Origin: Methanothermobacter wolfeii
Lineage (GTDB): Archaea > Methanobacteriota > Methanobacteria > Methanobacteriales > Methanothermobacteraceae
NCBI RefSeq assembly: GCF_025397995.1
Contig: NZ_CP104550.1
Span: 328,001 to 392,000, forward strand
Direction of reading: 5' to 3'
DNA length: 64,000 nucleotides
Shown: piece by piece, positions 8,872 to 16,622 of the stretch
Layout: the number at the start of each line of letters is the position of its first letter
Numbering within the stretch: position 1 is the first letter of the stretch
Notes under the pieces: model-generated
Told to the model about the DNA's origin: nothing
Databases searched by the model: none
What the model saw: only the letters and a program-made list of their open reading frames with translations
Position numbers and translations under genes: made by a program

Positions 8872-9102
8872 ATGTACAGGCTCGAACTTGATAGGACAAT
8901 GTGTATATTCTGCGGTAACTGTATTGACAGCTGCCCTGAACTCTTTGAGTTCGGTTATGATGGAATCTCATCAATCATCGGGGCTGAAGCCTCCGATACT
9001 CAGATAAGGGAACTGGAGGATCCCCTCTGCAGTGAAAAAGCAGCCAGTAACTGTCCTGTTATGTGTATAAAATTATACAGGGATGGTGAGGAGCTTGTAT
9101 GA
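8872..9102 (+). CDS. Single-cluster [4Fe-4S] ferredoxin
   Basis: A 76-residue ferredoxin. C11, C14 and C17 (CIFCGNC) with C61 in the C-P pair near the C-terminus make one [4Fe-4S] site. C21 and C53 occupy the places where the Pyrococcus furiosus ferredoxin has a disulfide, so the same extra bridge is plausible. C65 is additional. Such small proteins carry low-potential electrons for ferredoxin-linked oxidoreductases. ATG 8872 follows GGGGTGA. It appears to be a single-gene unit, followed by the duplicated element at 9143-9232. Confidence 0.92.
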   Translation: MYRLELDRTMCIFCGNCIDSCPELFEFGYDGISSIIGAEASDTQIRELEDPLCSEKAASNCPVMCIKLYRDGEELV

Positions 9103-9142
9103 TGGAGCCCCAGGGCCCTGCATCATCCCCGTGCACCCTCTC

Positions 9143-9232
9143 TGACGTTATCATAATATGCTTAAAACAGTTTTACATTGCGTTCAAAGCGCATGCGGCC
9201 CTGCCCATGACGTTATCATAATATTCTTAAAA
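9143..9232. repeat. Duplicated 25-bp promoter-like element
   Basis: TGACGTTATCATAATAT followed by G or T and CTTAAAA occurs at 9143-9167 and 9208-9232, 24 of 25 identical, 65 bp apart. The second copy ends eight bases before the ATG at 9241 and contains an AT-rich TATA-like core, so it may be the promoter of a leaderless or nearly leaderless transcript. The first copy could be a second promoter or a duplicated operator. Confidence 0.75.
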
Positions 9233-9240
9233 ACTGAACA

Positions 9241-10209
9241 ATGGATGATAGAATGGAAGAAACTCAGCCATCATACTTCTCAATGGATGAATTCAGGTTT
9301 GAATCAGGAAAAAGGATCACTGACGCTGTTTTTGAATATAAAACAATAGGAGAACCCTCATTTGATGATGATGGCTCCATAAATAATGCTTTAATCTACA
9401 TTCATGGATGGAGCGGCGACTTTGCATCTGTAAGGAGGATTGAAGGACTCATTGAACATGGAGGCGTCCTTGAAGATTATTTCATAATATCGGCGAGCTC
9501 CCTGGGCTCCCCGGGTTCGGCATCCCCATCCACAACTTCACTGGGGGATAAATTCCCTGATTACACCATCCTCGACATGGTGAATTTTCAGAGAAAGTTC
9601 ATAAGGGATAAATTTGGAATAAAAAGGCTTAAGGGGATCATAGGGACATCGATGGGTGGTTTCCAGGCCCTCCAGTGGGCCGTTTCATACCCCGATGAGA
9701 TGGAGTTCCTCATACCCCTTGTAACATCTTACAGGGTGAGGGGGATCAACTACGCAGTCTTCAGCTACATGAACCGCATCATTGAGGAGGACCCAGTGTA
9801 TATGGCGGGTGAGAAACCCGAGAGGGCCCTTTCACTTGCATCCATGTTCATGTATCTCTATGGCCTCTCAAGGGAATACTATCAGGGCCTTGAAAACAGG
9901 GAGATAGATCATGCAATGGATGATATGGGCCTTGAAGGGCTGCAGATGGACCCATATGATGTTGTATGGAGGAACAGGGCCGCCATGGGCCATGACCTTA
10001 CGGGACAGCTCCACAGGATAAGGGCGAAAACCCTGATATTCGGGATCAGACAGGACCAGTACTTCCCACCGGAACTTGAAACGGTTCCAATGGCAGAACT
10101 CATACCCGACTCAGAACTGGTTATATTCGATTCAGAATATGGCCATCTTGGAATAAATGAGATATGGAAGTACGGGGAGGTTATAAGGGAATTTATAGGA
10201 AGCGAATAA
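9241..10209 (+). CDS. Alpha/beta hydrolase of the homoserine O-acetyltransferase (MetX) family
   Basis: A 322-residue alpha/beta-hydrolase. The nucleophile elbow is G-T-S137-M-G-G, the acid lies in FGIRQDQYFPP near residue 271 and the histidine in YGHLGINE near 303. The spacing, GTSMGGFQALQWAVSYPD motif and length fit the MetX/MetA2 acyltransferase family, which acylates homoserine (or serine) for sulfur amino acid synthesis. Methionine synthesis in methanogens is not well settled, so the acceptor is unproven and a plain hydrolase is possible. ATG 9241 lacks an upstream ribosome binding site; ATG 9253 behind GATGATAG is the alternative. Confidence 0.82.
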   Translation: MDDRMEETQPSYFSMDEFRFESGKRITDAVFEYKTIGEPSFDDDGSINNALIYIHGWSGDFASVRRIEGLIEHGGVLEDYFIISASSLGSPGSASPSTTSLGDKFPDYTILDMVNFQRKFIRDKFGIKRLKGIIGTSMGGFQALQWAVSYPDEMEFLIPLVTSYRVRGINYAVFSYMNRIIEEDPVYMAGEKPERALSLASMFMYLYGLSREYYQGLENREIDHAMDDMGLEGLQMDPYDVVWRNRAAMGHDLTGQLHRIRAKTLIFGIRQDQYFPPELETVPMAELIPDSELVIFDSEYGHLGINEIWKYGEVIREFIGSE

Positions 10210-10319
10210 TTTTCTGAGGATCCCGTGATTCCCTAATGGGAGGTTTCACTGGACAGTTCGGATGCAACCAGTATGCCGGGCAGTGGTGAGTCTCATATAA
10301 TCATAGGTGGTGTTAGGTT

Positions 10320-10598
10320 TTGAAGGTTAAGGTTGAGGATTTTGGCTTCGATGAAGGTGCATGCATGAATTACGTGAGGTACCGTGTATCTGGGCTTGAC
10401 GATGAACTCATGGAGAAACTCATTGAAAGACTTGAAGAGGACACTGAAATTGATGATGGCGACCTCATGGTAACGGTGTTCTACCAGAAGGAATACTTCC
10501 CCTTCGGCTCTGAGGAGGCAAAGGTCCGTATGGATGATTTCATTGCCAGGGAGGAGATTGAGATGACGGTTTTCCTCTCAAGCCTCCTTGAGGACTGA
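10320..10598 (+). CDS. Hypothetical small acidic protein
   Basis: A 92-residue acidic protein with no family I recognise and no cysteine motif or membrane helix. It starts with TTG 10320, eight bases behind GGTGGTG. A TATA-like block (CATATAATCAT) lies near 10293-10303. The segment DDELMEKLIERLEEDTEIDDGD is probably helical and the middle (LMVTVFYQKEYFPF) a strand. The next gene, also small and unknown, starts about 100 bases on; both may be one transcript. Confidence 0.65.
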   Translation: MKVKVEDFGFDEGACMNYVRYRVSGLDDELMEKLIERLEEDTEIDDGDLMVTVFYQKEYFPFGSEEAKVRMDDFIAREEIEMTVFLSSLLED

Positions 10599-10702
10599 AT
10601 CCGGTATATGGGGTTGAGGCGTGCCGGTGGAGGCCGGCATGGTTTTATGGTGTGAGGATTGAATCACCGGTGACTGGGAGGGAGCCCCCGGGTTGTGTTG
10701 GT

Positions 10703-10975
10703 ATGAAGATTGAATCAATGAAAACAGAGAGGTCCGGTGACCGGTGTAAAATCGTATTAACCCTTCTAACAGGCCCTGAAACCCTGAAGATTTATAATTT
10801 ACTGAGAGAACGGTTTAAGGATTACTCATTTTCCTTTTCCAAGGATAGGATAACGGTTAAAGCTTCCTTCAGGATCATGGAGCCATGGGAGGATGAAACC
10901 GTGGATGAGCTGGGAGAGTCCATCCGTCTTGAATTATCAGATTTCATCAGGGGGCGGGTCCTGGATGGTTTTTGA
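10703..10975 (+). CDS. Hypothetical protein, small alpha/beta
   Basis: About 90 residues from ATG 10703, or 107 from GTG 10652. The pattern of beta strands (RCKIVLTLLTG), helix (ETLKIYNLLRERF), strands and a terminal helix (TVDELGESIRLELSDFI) is faintly like the Pcc1/CTAG fold of the KEOPS complex, but I cannot call it. The 5' region is duplicated: GTGAGGATTGAATCA at 10652 resembles ATGAAGATTGAATCA at 10703. The stop overlaps the start of the HIT gene at 10965, so the two are coupled. Confidence 0.6.
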   Translation: MKIESMKTERSGDRCKIVLTLLTGPETLKIYNLLRERFKDYSFSFSKDRITVKASFRIMEPWEDETVDELGESIRLELSDFIRGRVLDGF

Positions 10976-11408
10976 GGAATATGAATTCGGAGACATCATC
11001 TACCAGAGGAGGCACTGGATAATATTCCTTGCACCTAACCAGAGCAACCTCGGGACATGCGTGGTTGCCCTTAAAAGAAATGAAAGGTTCCTTGGAAACC
11101 TGGGGAAACCAGAATGGGATGAGATGCTTGAAATAATATCTGAACTTGAATATGCAGTCAGAAGGGAATTTGGGGCCACAATGTTCAACTGGGGCGTTCT
11201 CCTTAACACCTTTTACCGTGAGAACACACCCCCACCCCACCTCCACTGACACTTCATACCCCGCTACAGGAGGGAGGTCGTCGTGAACGGTGAAACCTTT
11301 GACGACCCATTCTTCGGGTATATGAGGCCGAGGCCCCCCAGGAATGTCTCTGATGAGACACGTGAGGAGATAAAGTCAAGGATCCTTAAGCACATAAAGG
11401 TGGAATAG
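10965..11408 (+). pseudogene. HIT-family (histidine triad) protein interrupted by in-frame TGA
   Basis: A histidine triad hydrolase/transferase gene. The frame from ATG 10965 gives a HIT domain through FNWGVLLNTFYRENTPPPHLH, then TGA at 11247-11249, then continues in the same frame for 52 codons beginning HFIPRYRRE to TAG 11406. Relatives of this GalT-like HIT group read HLHWHFIPRY there, so TGA replaces a TGG tryptophan codon inside the triad. Everything else is intact. Stopping at TGA would remove the catalytic end, giving a dead 94-residue protein. Recent nonsense mutation, base-calling error or readthrough are all possible; I see no selenocysteine context and this lineage is not known to recode UGA. 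Confidence 0.85.
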
Positions 11409-11460
11409 GTATAAAAAAAGGGATAGATTTGTGTTGGCTGAAGCCACCATGGCAGGGACT

Positions 11461-11865
11461 TCATAGTTTTGCTATTCTTTCCCTGAACTCCTTCCTGTGC
11501 CTTTTCTCCTCATCAACAATGTGCTTCAGCACACCCACAACCTCTTCATCATCTATTATGGCTATCTGCCTCTCGTATTCTTCAATCCCCTCAGTTTCCT
11601 TCTCTATCTGTTTTTCAAGGCCTGCCTTTATGTCTTCACCTATGTACTCTATCTCACCAGTCTCCATTGAGGGTCTGCCACCCCTCTTTGTTATGAGATC
11701 CGCAAGCCACCACATGTGCCTCATCTCATCAACCGCGATGGCCTCTGTGAGACGGCTTATATCACAGTCCTCAATGACAAAGGAATTGTAGGTGTAGAGC
11801 ATTGTAGCTTCAAGTTCGTGCCTGAAGTCCCTATTCAGAAGTTCTATTATTTCTTCCGGGTCCAT
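11461..11865 (-). CDS. Ferritin-like diiron protein (bacterioferritin/DUF-type)
   Basis: A 134-residue four-helix protein. Glutamates and Glu-x-x-His pairs suitable for a diiron centre are visible: RHELEATMLY near residues 15-24, DEMRHMWW near 46-53, EKETEGIEEYE near 87-97, and DEEKRHRKEF near 117-126. It is probably a small rubrerythrin/bacterioferritin-like iron or oxygen-handling protein, useful in an anaerobe during oxidative stress. ATG 11865 is preceded by TGGTGAT. It diverges from the DUF362 iron-sulfur gene over about 90 bases, so both may share regulation. Confidence 0.85.
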   Translation of the reverse strand: MDPEEIIELLNRDFRHELEATMLYTYNSFVIEDCDISRLTEAIAVDEMRHMWWLADLITKRGGRPSMETGEIEYIGEDIKAGLEKQIEKETEGIEEYERQIAIIDDEEVVGVLKHIVDEEKRHRKEFRERIAKL

Positions 11866-11959
11866 GATACATCACCATAATAACTTTGCTGCTTTCGATA
11901 TTTATAATTTCAGAGAAAACATATTAATCCATGAAAAAAGAAGATTTAAAGGTGGTTGG

Positions 11960-13060
11960 ATGACAGCAGATGTTTATTTTTCTGATTTCAGGGCAAGGTC
12001 ACGGGATGAGAACAGGGGGATGAAGATACAGAGACTCTTTGATACGGCCTTCGGTGATGTATTCTCAGAGGATGATGTGGTTGCGGTTAAGGTGCACTTC
12101 GGTGAAAGGGGTAATGATTCCTTTGTGAGCCCGGTCCTTGTAAGATACATTGTTGAGAAGATCAGGGAGTCAGGGGCCAGTGTTTTTTTAACCGACACCA
12201 ACACTCTCTACTATGGATCCAGACACAACTCGGTCCATCACCTTGAAACAGCGATACTAAACGGCTTTGATTATGCTGTTTCCGGTGCACCGATCATAAT
12301 AGCAGATGGACTGCACGGGAAAAACCAGAGAACAGTCAGGGTGGATGGAAAACACTTCAGTGAGGTTAAGATTGCAGGTGACATACATGATGCTTCTGGG
12401 ATGGTGGTGGTCTCCCACTTCAAGGGTCACGGGATGAGTGGCTTTGGAGGGGCACTGAAGAACCTTGCAATGGGCTGCGCCACCATTGAGGGGAAGATGG
12501 AACAGCATGAATGTGCAAAGCCCATCATTAGGGGTGACTGCACCTCCTGCGGGGCCTGCATCATGGAGTGTCCGGTGGATGCAGTGTGCCTTGAGGATGG
12601 CGTCAGGATAGACTATGAAAGGTGCATAGCATGCATGAACTGCCTTGACACCTGTGAAAACCAGGTATTTGACCTTGACTGGGAAAAGGATATACCAGAG
12701 TTCATTGAACGGATGATGGAGTATGCCATGGGTGCAGCAGCCCTTAAGGGGGACAGGATATGTTATATGAACTTCCTCATGAACATAACACCAGACTGCG
12801 ACTGCGTACCCTGGAGCGACCAGAGCATAGTCCCGGATATCGGTATACTGGCATCAAGGGACCCTGTAGCCATTGACACGGCAAGCTATAACCTGGTGAA
12901 TCAGCAGCCAGGTCACAGGAACTCGCTCCTTGAGAAGAACCATGGTGTGGGTGAGGACAAGTTCAGGGGTGTCTGGGGTGATGTTGATGGAACCCTTCAG
13001 CTGAGGTATGCTGAGGGGCTGGGTCTTGGTGTGATGGATTACAGGTTGATTCGTGTGTAG
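11960..13060 (+). CDS. DUF362 iron-sulfur protein with two [4Fe-4S] clusters
   Basis: A 366-residue protein with a DUF362 domain split around a bacterial-type ferredoxin insert: CTSCGACIMECP and CIACMNCLDTCE, about residues 192-235. DUF362 proteins are common in methanogens and clostridia; the activity is unknown, but the insert implies electron transfer. The frame is open to 11864, yet ATG 11960 lies four bases behind GGTGG and is the likely start. A TATA-like TATTTATAAT is at about 11899-11908. The last 13 codons are duplicated just downstream in the same frame (13075-13119), as if an ancestral longer end had been cut by the TAG at 13058. Confidence 0.85.
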   Translation: MTADVYFSDFRARSRDENRGMKIQRLFDTAFGDVFSEDDVVAVKVHFGERGNDSFVSPVLVRYIVEKIRESGASVFLTDTNTLYYGSRHNSVHHLETAILNGFDYAVSGAPIIIADGLHGKNQRTVRVDGKHFSEVKIAGDIHDASGMVVVSHFKGHGMSGFGGALKNLAMGCATIEGKMEQHECAKPIIRGDCTSCGACIMECPVDAVCLEDGVRIDYERCIACMNCLDTCENQVFDLDWEKDIPEFIERMMEYAMGAAALKGDRICYMNFLMNITPDCDCVPWSDQSIVPDIGILASRDPVAIDTASYNLVNQQPGHRNSLLEKNHGVGEDKFRGVWGDVDGTLQLRYAEGLGLGVMDYRLIRV

Positions 13061-13119
13061 TTTTTCCCTGGTCAGGGTCTTGGTGTGATGGATTACAGTC
13101 TGATCCACGTGCAATAACA
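13021..13119 (+). repeat. Duplicated 3' end of the DUF362 gene
   Basis: GGGTCTTGGTGTGATGGATT and the following ACAG at 13021-13044 recur exactly at 13075-13098, a 54-bp (18-codon) period. Copy 1 encodes the gene's end GLGVMDYRLIRV before TAG. Copy 2, in the same frame, would encode GLGVMDYSLIHVQ before TAA 13114-13116 or nearby. The sequences after the exact core have diverged mostly at third positions, which suggests that copy 2 was once translated. Confidence 0.8.
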
Positions 13120-13130
13120 TAAAAAAGTTT

Positions 13131-14042
13131 TCAGGAAACCTCAATCATCCTCTTAACAGCCCTGATGGCCCTTTCTGCAATATCATCAGGGACTGTGACG
13201 GCGAACTCCTCATTTATAAGGGAGTTCTTAACTTTCTCCAGTGTGTGGAGTTTCATGTTCTCACATATGGCCTCAGAGAGGAGGGGTATTGTCTCCTTGT
13301 CTGATTCAAGGCCGAGGCGGGTTGTCATGTCAACCTCTGTCCCGATTATGAAGCTTTCACTCTCTGATTCAAGGACCCTCCGAAGTATCCCGCCGGTACT
13401 CAGTATATGGTCCGCCATCTCCTGGACTTCAGGGTCACACTCGGGGTGTATAAGGACCTCGGCATCAGGGTACTCCTCCTTCCTTGCCATAACGTCTCCA
13501 GGTGTGAACATCTTGTGGACATAACAGTAACCGTTTTCTGGTATTGGGATTATCCTTTTGTCGGTGTGCTGCTGGACGTACCATGCAAGGTTCCTGTCGG
13601 GTCCAAAGAGCACCAATTCTTCATCAAGGCTCTCAACAACCTTAACAGCATTAGCAGAGGTGCAGAGGATGTCCGCCTCAGCCTTTGCCTCTGCAAGGGT
13701 ATTAACGTAGAGTACAACTGCCGCATCAGGGTATCTCTTCCTGGCGGCCCTGACATCATCGGCACTGAGCATGTGGGCCATCGGACACTCAGCACCCCTG
13801 TCGGGTATTAGTATCTTTTTATCGGGGTTCAGAATGTAGGCTGTCTCTGCCATGAAGTCAACCCCGCAGAAAACAACCAGATCCACATCATCAAGTTCAG
13901 ATGCCTTTATACAGAGCTCCAGGGAGTCACCTATGAAATCTGCAATTTCCTGAATCTCCTTTCTCTGATAATTATGTGCAAGTATGATGGCATTCTTATC
14001 CTTCTTTAACTCCAAGATCTCCCTTTGCAGTTGATTTAACAT
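13131..14042 (-). CDS. nadA: Quinolinate synthase NadA
   Basis: A quinolinate synthase of about 303 residues, which condenses iminoaspartate with dihydroxyacetone phosphate in de novo NAD synthesis. It has the three-repeat layout: AHNYQRKEIQEIADFIGDSLEL near the start, VVFCGVDFMAETAYIL, GAECPMAHM, and the cluster cysteines in VVFCG, HPECDPEV and EAICENMKLHTLEKV, which bind one [4Fe-4S]. The frame is open to 14081, but ATG 14042 gives the usual N-terminus. The partner nadC is about 3.7 kb away on the other strand. L-aspartate oxidase/dehydrogenase is not in the window. Confidence 0.95.
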   Translation of the reverse strand: MLNQLQREILELKKDKNAIILAHNYQRKEIQEIADFIGDSLELCIKASELDDVDLVVFCGVDFMAETAYILNPDKKILIPDRGAECPMAHMLSADDVRAARKRYPDAAVVLYVNTLAEAKAEADILCTSANAVKVVESLDEELVLFGPDRNLAWYVQQHTDKRIIPIPENGYCYVHKMFTPGDVMARKEEYPDAEVLIHPECDPEVQEMADHILSTGGILRRVLESESESFIIGTEVDMTTRLGLESDKETIPLLSEAICENMKLHTLEKVKNSLINEEFAVTVPDDIAERAIRAVKRMIEVS

Positions 14043-14181
14043 GAGATTCCCTACTGAAAAGTTATTGTGAAGTAAAATCAAGAATTAAGACTATTTAATA
14101 TAGTGGTGGGTCATGTTTTATAAATATTTCTACCCTTTACGGTTCTGATGATCCAGTAAATGAGGTTAAGGGATGAGAAGA

Positions 14182-15261
14182 TCATTCATCCCAAATCTTC
14201 TGAAGTTCAGGGTGTATCCTTTCCCTTATCCCAAGGGCCTTCATGGCACCTGAATAGGCACGGTCAATTTCAGTGAACTCGGGTCTTACCATACCCCTGA
14301 ACGCATCATATCCCATTATACGCCCATAATTTTCTGTGATCGACCATATTATCTTGCTGAGGTCCTCTATTATATTTTCAAGATCGTAGTCTGCTTTCAT
14401 AACATTGTCCCTAAGTTTTTCAAAATCAAGGGATGCATTGCTCCTGATTCCAACGTCCCTGAGGATTACCGGACACTCACTGTAGGGGAGGGATTTCCTG
14501 AGCATTCCACCGGCCGGTGCCACACCCATTATCTTGCTTGCCCCTATTGACATGGCAAGGAGGATGTGTTCATATATCTGGAGGGCGGCTTCTTTCATGC
14601 CTTCACGGTCATCGGGGACCTCAACGGGTTCAAGTTCAGGGAAGGACAGGGGTGGTTTGACTTCCGGTATTGATGGAGCTGAAACTTTATTAGATTCAGC
14701 TGAATCTGTTTCCATGGTTTCTGGAGTCGTTTCTGAGTATTTTATTACAGTTTCTTTCCTTGTTTTGGTGGGAGCTTCCATAGAAGTTATTTCATCTTTG
14801 GAGGTGCCTGTTCCAGGTTTAGCGGCAGTTTCCCCTAATTTTTCACCTCCAGCTTCTATCTGAACATCATCTGAGGAAGTTCTGGAATCGGTTACCATGG
14901 TTTCCATTTCTGGGCCGGACTGGAGAACCTCTGGATGTGAAAGCAGGTTCCTGAGGACCCTTCTTGCAAAGAGAAGTATCTTCCCGAGATTGGAATCTTC
15001 ACCAGCAAGGACAAGTAACTGGACCCTGTCGTTGATGATAATCATCTTACCCCGTGAAAACTCTATAACAGAGGACTCAAATTCCCCCTGCCCTGTTCTC
15101 ATCACGAGCTTCTGGGATGAATCTGCAATCACAAGGGCCATTGATCCCAGGACCTTGAAATCAGGCACTTCACCCCCATATAGTATACGACCCGATTTAT
15201 CTGTAACCATAACTCCCTCAACACCTTCCATTTCTTTAAGTTCACCGGCAATATCCCTCAT
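14182..15261 (-). CDS. Roadblock/LC7 domain protein with disordered linker and helical C-terminal domain
   Basis: A 359-residue protein in three parts. Residues 1-100 form a Roadblock/LC7 domain (EGVEGVMVTDKSGRILYGG ... MALVIADSS ... LLVLAGEDSNLGKILL), the fold that regulates small GTPases and polarity systems. Residues about 110-215 are a low-complexity Ser/Thr/Glu/Pro linker. Residues about 220-359 are a helical domain I do not recognise, containing a Gly-rich VAPAGGM loop. A simple Roadblock protein lies at 20700-21047. It ends a leftward group with sortase, MscS and RNase Z. The molecular partner is unknown. Confidence 0.78.
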   Translation of the reverse strand: MRDIAGELKEMEGVEGVMVTDKSGRILYGGEVPDFKVLGSMALVIADSSQKLVMRTGQGEFESSVIEFSRGKMIIINDRVQLLVLAGEDSNLGKILLFARRVLRNLLSHPEVLQSGPEMETMVTDSRTSSDDVQIEAGGEKLGETAAKPGTGTSKDEITSMEAPTKTRKETVIKYSETTPETMETDSAESNKVSAPSIPEVKPPLSFPELEPVEVPDDREGMKEAALQIYEHILLAMSIGASKIMGVAPAGGMLRKSLPYSECPVILRDVGIRSNASLDFEKLRDNVMKADYDLENIIEDLSKIIWSITENYGRIMGYDAFRGMVRPEFTEIDRAYSGAMKALGIRERIHPELQKIWDE

Positions 15262-15277
15262 TATAATAGGACCCCCT

Positions 15278-15886
15278 CTAAATATCCTCAGTCTTAAGTA
15301 GTCTGCAGTGTGTTATCCACGCCGCCTCCTTCTTTCCAGGAGGATAGCATGTTATGAGCATCAGACGGGCCTCCCCGCCCTGGGAAAACCTAACTGGATT
15401 TGTTTTATAATCCCACCGTATATCCTCCCCATTTGAGGTTACGGTGTATATGTAACGCTTTGAGGATACAGAATCCTCAATAATAACCCTGTCTCCCCTT
15501 TTAAGCCTTCCAATCCTCTTAAATGGTCCTGAATAGGTTGTTCGATGCCCTAGGATTCCACAGTCACCCCCCTGCCCTGGCATCACGCTCTCAGGGTAAT
15601 GGTAGACTGAATCGTATGCATTAACGGTATCCTCCCTTATCCAGCACTCAAGACCTATCCTGGGGATGATGAGTTTACCTATGACGGAACCCGCATAGAT
15701 GGTATATGTGTCTGTTTCAGGATTTAAGAGTTCCCTGGGAGCGTTTTTATAATTTTCAAGAGCTGCCCTGGACCTTTCAAGCGCCTTGTAATCCTCCAGG
15801 GTCTTGATTGCAATGCCGGAGCTGATTGAAATGAAGAGAAGACAGAGTACTCCAGCATATAGTTTTGGGTTATTCATTTTAACCAT
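15278..15886 (-). CDS. Sortase-family transpeptidase (archaeal)
   Basis: A 202-residue protein with an N-terminal membrane anchor (residues 9-29) and a sortase domain. The catalytic histidine is in ILGHRTTYSGPF (H114) and the cysteine in LMLITC180YPPG. Sortases cut a sorting signal and attach surface proteins to the envelope. The usual catalytic arginine about nine residues after the cysteine is not at its expected place (AAWITHCRL); R195 is six residues later. It overlaps the mscS stop by eight bases. No substrate with an obvious sorting signal is seen nearby, although this genus has pseudomurein and surface adhesins that could be targets. Confidence 0.82.
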   Translation of the reverse strand: MVKMNNPKLYAGVLCLLFISISSGIAIKTLEDYKALERSRAALENYKNAPRELLNPETDTYTIYAGSVIGKLIIPRIGLECWIREDTVNAYDSVYHYPESVMPGQGGDCGILGHRTTYSGPFKRIGRLKRGDRVIIEDSVSSKRYIYTVTSNGEDIRWDYKTNPVRFSQGGEARLMLITCYPPGKKEAAWITHCRLLKTEDI

Positions 15887-16622
15887 TTAAGAGTTCTTTG
15901 AGGATTTCTTTCACCTGAATGGCCATCTTTGACCGGCACCTGCTCACCATACCCGGATCAGATATCCATGCCGTCACCTTCCCGTCAATACCGGTATCCT
16001 TGAGCTCGAGGAGGAGGAGGCGGGGCTCGGGGTCAGGGAGTATCCCGGGGATTTCCAGGAGCTTATCCTTCACTCGGGATTCGAATTCCCCAGGGTCGAT
16101 GCTGTAGTCAATGTTTACCCTGAGCTCAACCCTTCTTCTGTCCTCTGCAGTGTAGTTCAGGTAGGGTGTTTTTGCGAATGAAGAGTTGGGTATTGTTATT
16201 ATTTTTCCATCAGGGGTTTTTATTGTTGTTGTTCTAAACCCGACCCTTTCAACCTTACCCCTGTTGCCTGACACCTCTATGGTGTCACCCACCCTGAAGC
16301 TTTTATCTGCAAGTATGAACATCCCTGAGATGAAGTTGGATATGAGGTCCCTTGACGCGAAACCCACCGCAACACCAGCTATACCTAGGCTCACTGCTAT
16401 GGCGGTTATATCTATTCCAAGCTCCCTGAGGATTATACTGGCTGCAAGGAGGTATACGCTGTATTTTATTATGTCGTTAAGGACCTGGATAAGTGTAAGG
16501 TCAAGGTCCCACTTCCTCGCAGATTTCCTGAAGAAGTAGGAAGCCCATTTCACAAAGAGCAGGGCTGCCATTACGGTGACCGTTATTATGAGAAGGGTTT
16601 CAGCCATCATCATGGGGTTCAA
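15879..16622 (-). CDS. mscS: Small-conductance mechanosensitive ion channel MscS family
   Basis: A 247-residue channel: three N-terminal hydrophobic helices, the pore-lining glycine/alanine-rich TM3 (SLGIAGVAVGFASRDLISNFISG, about residues 78-100), then the beta domain (RVGDTIEVSGNRGKVERVGFRTTTIKTPDGKIITIPNS) and a C-terminal alpha/beta domain. It opens under membrane tension to release solutes in hypo-osmotic shock. It overlaps the end of the RNase Z gene by 23 bases and the sortase gene by eight, so the three are co-translated. ATG 16622 or the nearby ATG at 16613 could be used. Confidence 0.92.
   Translation of the reverse strand: MNPMMMAETLLIITVTVMAALLFVKWASYFFRKSARKWDLDLTLIQVLNDIIKYSVYLLAASIILRELGIDITAIAVSLGIAGVAVGFASRDLISNFISGMFILADKSFRVGDTIEVSGNRGKVERVGFRTTTIKTPDGKIITIPNSSFAKTPYLNYTAEDRRRVELRVNIDYSIDPGEFESRVKDKLLEIPGILPDPEPRLLLLELKDTGIDGKVTAWISDPGMVSRCRSKMAIQVKEILKELLNG

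Noticed and set aside
11247..11249. Selenocysteine at the TGA of the HIT gene
   Set aside because: The residue is Trp in relatives, and this lineage is not known to use selenocysteine.
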